Shown here piece after piece: positions 56,101 through 64,000 of a stretch of 64,000 nt of DNA; within the stretch, counting starts at the first letter, position 1; each line of letters begins with the position of its first letter. The translations under genes were made by a program, and so were the position numbers. This DNA comes from Hymenopellis radicata (Eukaryota > Basidiomycota > Agaricomycetes > Agaricales > Physalacriaceae). The notes beneath the pieces were generated by a model, which did not search any database, was not told the DNA's origin, and was given only the letters and a program-made list of their open reading frames with translations. The stretch spans positions 62,001 through 126,000 of the forward strand of contig JADNRX010000066.1 in assembly GCA_015501595.1 (NCBI GenBank), given 5' to 3'.

Positions 56101-58020
56101 CTAAATTTATATAAATTTGTCAAACTTGTATAACTCTGTAAGATGCAGCACAATTAAGTACTACTTGACACTAACTTCTTAGTTAGCTTAGTTGTCCAAT
56201 CCACAAAATGCTAGAATCTGAACTGTTTATTTTGTATCTTAAATTGTAAAATACATCAGTCTCTTCTAGACAGACAAATACTACATTGATAAAGCATGAG
56301 CGCATAATGTGTTCAGTATACATCTGTTATCTATATCTGGCAGGATAAATATATATGCAGTTTAGAGATCACCACGAGTTGCATGAGTCTGGAGAGTACT
56401 TGAGAATCAACTCTGACTCATAGGGTCAAATACTCGACTTGACTTGACTCGTGAGTCAGAGGGACTCGAGTTAGGTGAGAGTCATGAACAGCCTAAGGCA
56501 GATATCTAACTTGTGTTCTGACTCATGTTGACTCGTGCATGAATACATGAATCAATAAGCTAAATAGCTTAAATGAGGTTTAACTACAGCAATATACTAG
56601 ATCAGTCTGGAGAGTACTCGTGAATCAACTCGGACTTGCAGGGTCGAATACTCAACTCGACTTGACTATAAGTACTCGTCTGATGAGTCACAAATCGACT
56701 CGAGTTAGGACTTGTGGTGATCTCTAATGCAGTTCTTATATATTTCTTTCCTCTCTCTTTCTCCACCTAAATCAATCCCTACATGCTATAGTTGTAGTAG
56801 GCTTTCTAAGTCTGCCTTTTTGCAGTGGCGGTACATTCATCCTCTATTATCATTGTTCTACAGATGTTAATAATGACGATAACTCATTAATAGCTGGACT
56901 TGATAAGGATGGAGAGAACATTATTGATGATATTTCATCAATTTGATGACATCCGAGGATATAGAAGAAGAAGGCCTGGTAGTATTTAGCATCAATTTTA
57001 TTAATAAGCTTGAGCTGAATAAGCTTGAGGATGAAGAAAACTCACCAACTATAAAATCTATCTATTCACTTCAACCTAGTACTTATTTTCTGCATCACAC
57101 TATAGAATTGTAAATAAATAAAAAATTTAACAGAGAACCTATAATTGTAAAGTTATATAAATTTAACAAATCTGTCTGAATTAGGCAAAAGTCTTCTATA
57201 TCAAATTCACTGTTATTCAATATACGTGTTGATATACATAAATTTGAAAAGGTGAATATATGTAAAAGTCCTATAACTCAATAGCTATATCAAGTAAGAG
57301 TAGATTTGACATATAATGCTTTTTGTCAAATTTAATTAAATTTGTTAAATTTGTGTAACTTTACAACTGTATTCATGCAAAGTAGAAATTTTTTTACTTT
57401 TATTTATAGCAAAATATTTGAATAAGGTTATTCAGCACATTATAAGTTTGTTTTTTTTAATAAGTTTATTGTATAATATATTATACTTTAGAAACTTATT
57501 ATTAAAATAGTATAGTACATTATATATAATATAGCTTGGTCAAATTTATATAAGGTCACAAGTATCTCAATTAATATAAGATTTGACATATTCTAGCTTT
57601 TATTAAATTTATATAGATTTATAATTAGAGAATCTAATAGTAAATTTTACATATATTGTCCTTTATCAAATTTATATATAAGTTAACAGCTAAATTAAGT
57701 AATAGTAGATTTGACAGATAATCCTTTTTGCTAAATTTATATAAATTTGTCAAATTTGTATAACTCTAAAACTATATCAATTTCTGAGACTTACAACATA
57801 TTTATCCTTGATAAGGATGAAGATCTAGCTAACAATATTCATCCACATCTTCAATCTCTTAGAAAATATGTATTCGCAGATAGTGTTATTCACTACATTG
57901 TAAGTCCACTATTTCAGGCTTGATTAAGAGTGAAAAAGATAATTTCTAGATGCACCACCCAATATTGGATGGTGTAGATATCACATTGCTGGAAAAAGGA
58001 GAAGAGGGAGTAGTATTCTA
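53187..58020. repeat. AT-rich, CpG-poor block of repeated segments
   Basis: About 4.8 kb with base composition sharply different from both flanks, almost no ORFs and few CG dinucleotides. Several segments recur with high similarity: a ~600-700-bp module is seen at about 54421-54990, 55690-56150 and 57110-57780, with a partial copy at about 53640-53800. Landmark GCTTTGTCAAATTTATATAA recurs at about 53664, 54765 and 55905, with a one-base variant near 57533. The motif TTTGACATA / TGTCAAAT is very frequent. A decayed hAT-type MITE lies inside. Looks like mutated (methylation/RIP-like) repeat D&A heterochromatin rather than a gene. A tiny coding-like trace (DNSLIAGLDKDGENIIDDIS) lies at about 56870-56940. 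Confidence 0.85.
56355..56734. mobile_element. hAT-type MITE, copy 1 (decayed, inside the AT-rich block)
   Basis: Element 56363-56726, flanked by the 8-bp duplication ATGCAGTT (56355-56362, 56727-56734). Ends TAGAGATCACCACGAGTT and ACTTGTGGTGATCTCTA. Compared with copies 2 and 3, many ACTCG units have become ACTTG or similar, and about 60 bp are deleted. Confidence 0.85.
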
Positions 58021-58664
58021 ATGAACATGAGCACTTGTTCGGGACAGCTTATCTGCAGTATTGGGGAATAAAGCCTCCCCATCTCTGTACTCCCTTCTGA
58101 ATTAAATGCAATCCTTCTGACACGTGAGCTACATCCAATTCACGAGTGCCGCCAAGTTATCATGATGCTCACCAGGTTAAAAATTGCCTCAGATTGTGAT
58201 ATATGGAAAGTACCGATAGTAGATACTAAATGATATGCACCTCTCAGAGTCGCACGTTCAAACGCGACGACGAACACAGCGTTGAATTATTTGCAGTCAT
58301 GAGAATAATCTACCCAAAGTGGTGCGCATGCGAGATTCAAACTCTGACCGATAGGATAGGATAATCACCCACCAGCATGATCAGCGAGCCAGAAAAGTAT
58401 CGTGTCATTGCCAAGAACCCCGAAGGCGCTACCCCGCATGGCTTCAGGGCGCTTGTCCGAATCCACTTTGTTCTTCCAATGTCTTCACTCTCTCTTCTTA
58501 GTCCTAGACCCCACATAGAATTTGCCTTTTCCCTCAGTGATCCTCTGCCTTGTCAGGCTGCCCAACTGTAAGTCTCTTCAATAAACTTTTTTCTCGCTAC
58601 GGAAACATGTTCCAGCTTGATCCGCCAGAGTATATGACTGTTTAGACCTTTACAAGATAGCGAG
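58021..58664. other. Intergenic, upstream of the interrupted gene
   Basis: Base composition returns to normal here. No supported gene; a frame at 58377-58571 (MISEPEKYRVIAKNPEGATP) is unsupported. A tRNA-like GAGTTTGAATCTC on the minus strand near 58335 lacks a matching acceptor and was rejected. Confidence 0.45.
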
Positions 58665-58850
58665 ATGGCCGACATCCACAATCAATTACTCTACGAGCTC
58701 ATGCGCTACAGCGCCAACTTCCTACTTTTGGAGTTCACTAATGCTGGAATCGTCTCCCTATCCGATGTTCAGCGAATTGGATTCTGGAGTTTTCACGCGC
58801 GTTATGCGTCCCTGCTAAGAGCTGCACTGGGATTTTCAGAGGGTGGCCAC

Positions 58851-60372
58851 AATTGGGCTAGACATGTCCACGAGTGGGTACCCGAGTGTACTCGCATTCG
58901 CGAGGCGGGTCACTCGCGGCTCTGAGCCGGACACCCGCACTCGCGCAACACCCGAGTACTCCACTTGAATGTGACACCCACTCGCGGGTGTCTTGCACAC
59001 ACGAGTGCAACCAACACCCGAGTAGGGTGGCGGGTCTACTCGTGTACACCCACCTATATTCATGAACAGCGAGCATCCCGGGCAATGGCACGGGGACACT
59101 CAGCTCTTCATGAGACTGGTGGTGGGTATGGTGTGGTAATGGTGGTGGGGTGATGTGGGGGTTGGTGGCGCAGGTGGCAGCGGTCGCCTCGTCGTTAAAG
59201 ACTCGTCGCGTCGTTCTCTCACTCCAGTCCAGCTCCTCCTTATTTTGTCACTGCCTCAGTCCGTCATCGCGCGTTGAACAATAAAATACATTAAAACGCA
59301 CCTGTTCGCGCGGCGTCGTCAGCAGACGCGCCGCGCGCTCGTAATCCTGCCTCTGCCGCTGCGCAACGGCAGGACAGAGGCCCATCCCATCGTCCTGTGG
59401 CCTCTTGATGGCCGTGATCATCGTCATTCGACGTCTGCTGCCTGCTCGGAGGGCTTATGCGTCCTTGTTGGAGGTCTGTCTCCATGGAGACGACGTAAAG
59501 TCGTTCTCCTAGCGTGCAGACGCCGACCCAGAGTCGAGCGCCGCTGTCTTCGTCGCCGACTCAAAGTCAAGCGACGGGTCGTGGTGGCAGAAGTGGGTAA
59601 GAGCTAGAGAGAAACACCCAATCGCACACTTACGCGGCCTTTCTGCTCTCGGCCCGATCTGCCGGATCGCGAGAAATCCTCGCGCGCGTTGTTTCTCATT
59701 GTTCTTCACTGTTAAAAAATTAAAATAAAATCTGAAAAAATGCGAAAAAAATATGAGTGCCCACCCGGGTGTAGAGATCACCACGAGTCGCATGAGTCTA
59801 GAGAGTACTCGTGAATCAACTTGGACTCGCAGGGTCAAATACTCGACTCGACTCGACTCGTGAGTCAGGGGGACTCGAGTCAGGCAAGAGTCATGAACAG
59901 CCTAAGGCTAATATCTGACTCGTGTCCTGACTCGTGTTGACTCGTGCAAGAACACATGAATCAATGAAAATACCTGCTAAATAGCTTAAATAAGGTTTAA
60001 CTACAGCAATATACTAGATGAGTCTGGAGAGTACTCGTGAATCAACTTGGACTCGCAGGGTCAAATACTCGACTCGACTCGACTCGTGAGTCAGGGGGAC
60101 TCGAGTCATGCACGAGTCATGAACAGCCTTTGACCCCCATGAGTACTCGCCTGATGAGTCACGAATCGACTCGAGTCAGGACTCGTGGTGATCTCTACCC
60201 GGGTGTCTGCCGGGGGTACTCGTGGCCCAGAGGCTGACACCCGCACTCGGGTGGACACCCGCGGTGACACCCCACCCGTGTTAGGTAAACACTCGGCACC
60301 CGGGTGTTAAGTGCGGGTGCACCCGCGAGTACCCGCAAACACCCGACACTCGTGGACATGACTAAATTGGGC
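58851..60372. mobile_element. hAT-like non-autonomous element, 1.5 kb, carrying a nested MITE
   Basis: Element 58859-60364 with the 8-bp duplication AATTGGGC at 58851-58858 and 60365-60372. Termini TAGACATGTCCACGAGTG and CACTCGTGGACATGACTA are near-perfect inverted repeats. Subterminal regions are packed with CCCGAGTG / CACTCGGG-type motifs in both orientations, typical of hAT transposase-binding arrays. No transposase frame is recognised inside. The MITE at 59772 is nested within it. Confidence 0.82.
59764..60205. mobile_element. hAT-type MITE, copy 2 (nested)
   Basis: Element 59772-60197 (426 bp), target duplication CCCGGGTG at 59764-59771 and 60198-60205. Ends TAGAGATCACCACGAGTC and GACTCGTGGTGATCTCTA are exact inverted repeats. 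The body is rich in ACTCG units and internally duplicated: GAGAGTACTCGTGAATCAAC occurs twice. Confidence 0.93.
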
Positions 60373-60739
60373 CACACTGCGCAAGTTTCTAAGCTATGTC
60401 TGTGGCAGTAATCATATTTGGTTCGACGACGGTAAGTTCTGTTCGTCATGTTCTCTAGACTCTTAATACTTTCACGCCAGATTCACCACAGGTTACATTG
60501 CATTTGACCGAGTGAAAGTTGAGGGGAGAAGACTCGCACACGAATGGATCGGTTCCGTTGATCTCACTGGTATCCCTTTGGACTACGCTTCAAGTATGTG
60601 CACCTCTAGAGTATGCCCAACATCTTTCATCTCGATGTGGCCTGACCTACTGTGTAGTTTCTCCCCGAGTCATACGACGACCAGATCTAAATGTCACCTT
60701 TCGGCCATTTACCTCAAAGTTACTTGCGCTAGCGTACCT

Positions 60740-61180
60740 GTCCCGGCTAGAGATCACCACGAGTCGCATGAGTCTAGAGAGTACTCGTGAATCAACTTGG
60801 ACTCGCAGGGTCAAATACTCGACTCGACTCGACTCGTGAGTCAGGGGGACTCGAGTCAGGCAAGAGTCATGAACAGCCTAAGGCTAATATCTGACTCGTG
60901 TCCTGACTCGTGTTGACTCGTGCAAGAACACATGAATCAATGAAAATACCTGCTAAATAGCTTAAATAAGGTTTAACTACAGCAATATACTAGATGAGTC
61001 TGGAGAGTACTCGTGAATCAACTTGGACTCGCAGGGTCAAATACTCGACTCGACTCGACTCGTGAGTCAGGGGGACTCGAGTCATGCACGAGTCATGAAC
61101 AGCCTTTGACCCCATGAGTACTCGCCTGATGAGTCACGAATCGACTCGAGTCAGGACTCGTGGTGATCTCTAGTCCCGGC
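60740..61180. mobile_element. hAT-type MITE, copy 3
   Basis: Element 60748-61172 (425 bp), target duplication GTCCCGGC at 60740-60747 and 61173-61180. Nearly identical to copy 2 (the only difference noticed is a C-run near 61110), implying recent movement. Interrupts an exon of the host gene. Confidence 0.93.
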
Positions 61181-61272
61181 CCTACATTATCTCCATATTG
61201 AACATTTTTGTGTTTTTGGAAATGTGGGATCTTATCCAGCTGGCTTCACCACGCGCTCGGCTCTACTTTTGA

Positions 61273-62282
61273 CAGTCACCATGATGCGCCTTTCTGAGCT
61301 GAGTCTGTTACCGGGCGATGAGGCCGCCCAGAGGTGCCATTTCTTGTCCGCCTCAATACATAATGTGCTAACTTTCTTTTTCAGGCTTATATACATCATG
61401 TTAGACCGTACACAGAGAGCGCTAGAACCACCATATCCAGGGGCACACAAATTAGCTCCTCCATGACATTCTTCCATCCCGATAGGTCCAAGATCTTTCA
61501 AACTCTTGCTCTGAAAAGCGTTGATGGTTTGCGCCGGCAAAGGTATCGCAGCAGTAGATATACCTCAGGACCTCACCAAGGAAGAGGGGGACAGAAAAGC
61601 TGCATCCAAGCTCGTACTTCTCAGACCTGATGCGCGCGGTCCAAAGATCCCATTCCGGAGGCGCGGTATGTCCAGGATGATAGTAGTCGGTTGTCCATTT
61701 CCGGGTTGGACGAGCAAGTTGGTGGCTACAGAGGCGGCTTGGCTCGATGGAGCAGCCCTTCCACGCCCCGCGCAGGGGCAGAGGCAAGGCGTTCCCGATG
61801 GCGGTTCGGGGTTGCCATAGTACAATCGGAGTTTAGCGGTGTCTCGAGTACCAGCAAAATGATTTCAGCATTCTAGAAGGGAGTGAGTGCTGAAGAAGGA
61901 GCCTGGGTAAGGGAAGAGCACAGAAATCTGTCACTTGTGTTCTCGTTGACTGGGTTTCCAACAGCTTTGGCCTTTTGTAAGAAATGGACTCCTGCGACAC
62001 CCAAACTCCAAAGGATGTACGCTCTGTTCTGAACGCCATCGACGAGGAAGTAGAAAGATTGGTTTCGCAAGTTGAGTTTGCGTTGTAGCCTCTTCCATTA
62101 TTAATAAGTAAAGCCTCCCTTCAAAATTCCTGTGCGATGGTGTCATATAGCCGAGTTCAAATGAATGCTTCCGCAGTTATGAGCGATGAAAATAGTTCGA
62201 GGGTAAACACGTTAGTACAGTCAAGCATTTCGGAATGGTAGAAGAGGACGTTCCCAAAAGCTCGTGTGCCACTAAAGTTTCC
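61273..62282. other. Gene-poor stretch, possible P450 debris
   Basis: No supported gene. Minus-strand frames near 61450-61825 (PPEWDLWTARIRSEKYELGC...) are coding-like but unassigned; given the P450 fragment just upstream on the same strand, they may be further debris of it. Confidence 0.3.
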
Positions 62283-62468
62283 TCAGCCTCCGAGATCCTT
62301 CGTCGGATAGACGGCCCGTCGAGAAGTTGACGCCGCACGGGACAGAAAGACGGGAACCACAGTATAAAAAACCGGCATAAGCGCCTTGAGCTGTGTCACC
62401 GAGAACACGGGTGCGACGAGCTTACGCTGGCGCTTGTGTTGTTCGCCTACTGAGCATTTTAGCAGCAT
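62283..62468 (-). pseudogene. Cytochrome P450 fragment
   Basis: Reads LLKCSVGEQHKRQRKLVAPV FSVTQLKALMPVFY, resembling the C-helix region (GExHxxQRKLxxPVFS) of basidiomycete P450s of the CYP5150-like type and unlike the three copies at 18-28 kb. It ends after RAV, without haem or K-helix motifs nearby. A relic of a second P450 family. Confidence 0.55.
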
Positions 62469-62908
62469 TCACGAACAATAACAAGCCTTGGTATCACACC
62501 ATTCGTCGCTATACAATGGAGAGCGGCGATACTACAGATGTGTCCGGTCCGCGCTTCCAGACAACGACAACGGAGGTGCAAGTGCAGGTACTCATGATGA
62601 TATTGGTGAGTCATTGATCTCTTCGCCACGAGTCCAGCTAATTCTTATGCCTTTTCACTTTCAGAACTGTCCGACGTGAAAGCAGGACATTACTGGTCGC
62701 CGGGTGAACAGTCTATAAAGGAGAATGAAGATGCTGGGGATGCTCAGTGACCAAGTAGAAGGCTTGTAGTAGAAGGCAGTATAGACTTGTACCTCCTAGA
62801 CTATCAATACAGTCTTGGGCTAATACATCATCAACGGCAGGACATCAAAATGTCGATTCAAATTTTGAAACAGCGGCTGTGCGCCACATGATGTATCAAG
62901 ACTTTCTT
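62469..62908. other. Intergenic
   Basis: No supported gene. It holds the 3' flank of the membrane-protein gene (minus). Plus-strand frames at 62393-62679 lack support. Confidence 0.45.
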
Positions 62909-64000
62909 TTATCCTTCGCGGGCCATACGCCATATGCTTAGTGGTGCAGAAACGCCAACAGATGTCACTGGCGCCAACAACGACGCCATCACTCCTCCCC
63001 CTTCCAAATTTGACCAAAGCATGAAGGACATGGTTGTCCAGACCACGTCGTATCCAATGGAGGATTGCGCTGGATGTGAATGCAGCGTAGACCACGCATC
63101 CATTAGGAACTTGGCGCCGGAACCCGAGCTCTCCCAAGCGGCGGCTGTGGTTTTTATGTGCATTGTCACCGCCGCCAGCAGATACATCCTGTACAATGAC
63201 TCGACCAGAACCCAGAACGTCATCGTTGCGGAGTTGACAAAGAATAGAGGAACCACGATAAGGCCGTGCATGATGAGAAGGTTGATGAGAAACGCGCTTT
63301 CGTCTGTGTATGGACTCCTGAAGACGCATGCAAGCGCGATGAAGGTGCTGACCCATAAAACTGGTGGGGCGAGGGAGGGCTCGAGAGGCTTATAGCCGCG
63401 CTGACGGGGAGATAGTATGATAGCAAGGTAGAAGAGATTGCTCACTACGGATATGGGACGAGTTGTCCAAGGAGCATGTACGCCCAGACATGTTTGACTC
63501 TGTAGCGACTGCCTATGCCGACCATTAACCCTTGAACGAAACCGAAATCATGAACGCCTACCTTGAAAGTACAGAAAGGCTGTCCAGAATCCGACAGTAA
63601 AGAGGCACAGCTGTTCGCTCCACCACCAATTCATCTTACCAAACGAAACTGCGGCCCACGCTTGCTCGAAGAGCGTCGTGTTAAGTAGCCAATCCGTGAG
63701 TCTGTCAAGGGGAGCCTCTGCTATTGAACTGGCGGTCGCTTCATAATCTATAAAACTCCACTAAGTAGTCGGGTTATTTCCTTGTTCAATAAAAGGATGT
63801 CAATCGCCTACATGCATGAACTTGAACATATCTTATAGCGCATCATTTAGTGACCCCTTTTGCAAACACAAAAAAAAAAAACACGTACAAAACCATGAAG
63901 CTACTGTGAGACCGGAGAAGGCGAGCACCTTGCTTTTACTGGCTGCGCCAAACAGACCGCATATGATAGCCAGAAAGTAAGAGACAAATATTAAAAGCGC
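62909..64000 (-). CDS. Multispanning membrane protein of unknown function, 5' end beyond the window
   Basis: Minus-strand gene entering from the right edge. The first visible exon reads LLIFVSYFLAIICGLFGAAS and KVLAFSGLTVASWF. After an intron comes EATASSIAEAPLDRLTDWLL then KMNWWWSEQLCLFTVGFWTA and FLYFQ. After another intron, SRYRVKHVWAYMLLGQLV, then, in a shifted frame, SVVSNLFYLAIILSPRQRGY, LAPPVLWVSTFIALACVF, LLIMHGLIVVPLFFVNSATM and YRMYLLAAVTMHIKTTAAAW, ending PLSIWRMAREG at 62909. At least six hydrophobic segments. The layout matches an uncharacterised basidiomycete membrane family; no catalytic motif is seen. One frame break near 63454-63461. Confidence 0.7.

Larger units (their letters stand above)
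58665..61272 (+). pseudogene. Unknown gene interrupted by two transposons; frame intact once they are removed
   Basis: Start MADIHNQLLYELMRYSANFL at 58665. Exon 1 runs to 58858 (ALGFSEGGHNWA), is interrupted by an element, resumes at 60373 (TLRKFLSYVCGSNHIWFDD) and ends at 60431. Exon 2 is 60492-60593 (GYIAFDRVKVEGRRLAHEWI, VDLTGIPLDYAS). Exon 3 starts at 60658 (SPRVIRRPDLNVTFRPFTSK), is interrupted at 60747 by a MITE, and resumes at 61181 (PYIISILNIFVFLEMWDLIQ) to the stop at 61270-61272. Excising both elements plus one target copy gives one continuous frame of about 180 codons. No family recognised. As it stands the mRNA would be broken unless the elements are spliced out. Confidence 0.7.

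Noticed and set aside
53187..58020. Mitochondrial DNA insertion
   Set aside because: Composition is similar but no mitochondrial gene, tRNA or rRNA is recognisable, and the block is made of internal repeats.
58310..58375. tRNA-like T arm (GAGTTTGAATCTC), minus strand
   Set aside because: The expected 5' acceptor strand is absent and the D and anticodon arms do not fold.

Overview
This window reads as nuclear DNA of a basidiomycete fungus, most likely an agaricomycete. The genes have many spliceosomal introns of about 45-65 nt with GT..AG ends, there is an intron-containing tRNA-Ser(GCU), and the recognisable products are fungal: a HET-C-family protein, a division-1 chitin synthase, casein kinase I, an A1 aspartic protease, an AIM9-like phosphotransferase and microsomal cytochromes P450. 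All exon boundaries below were read by eye from splice signals and family similarity. No search was run.

Layout. 1-9.1 kb is ordinary gene space: the N-terminal part of a conserved fungal protein running off the left edge (minus), tRNA-Ser, the HET-C gene with a long Gly/Ser/Tyr/Asn repeat tail, and an intact ten-exon chitin synthase. 9.3-21.6 kb holds three members (A, B, C) of one uncharacterised gene family. B is cut in its second exon by a 5.7-kb tyrosine-recombinase (DIRS-type) retrotransposon whose 10-bp inverted ends, once removed, rejoin the B frame. 18-28 kb holds three paralogous P450 genes or pseudogenes sharing a promoter motif. 28.9-38.7 kb holds an aspartic protease, casein kinase I and an AIM9-like phosphotransferase. 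39.2-45.4 kb is a tandem duplication of an unknown gene: copy 1 is open, copy 2 is broken by two DNA-transposon-like insertions. 45.6-53.2 kb is repeat-rich and gene-poor, with relics of a phosphate transporter and other genes. About 53.19-58.0 kb is a very AT-rich, CpG-poor block built from repeated segments. 58.7-61.3 kb is a gene interrupted by two insertions with 8-bp target duplications, one of which carries a third nested insertion. The right edge has a P450 fragment and the 3' part of a multispanning membrane protein.

How it fits together. Core genes (chitin synthase, casein kinase I, aspartic protease) are intact, while accessory genes (P450s, AIM9-like, families A-C, HET-C, duplicated genes, retroelement ORFs) carry single-base frame breaks. 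This means either a polished core with decaying accessory genes or an assembly with residual indel errors. The clearest new material is the A/B/C family, with repeated SUMO-interaction-like motifs in A, and the series of precisely delimited transposon insertions (DIRS-type, a 9-bp-duplication element, an 8-bp-duplication family and an unclassified TIR element) that each split a host reading frame.
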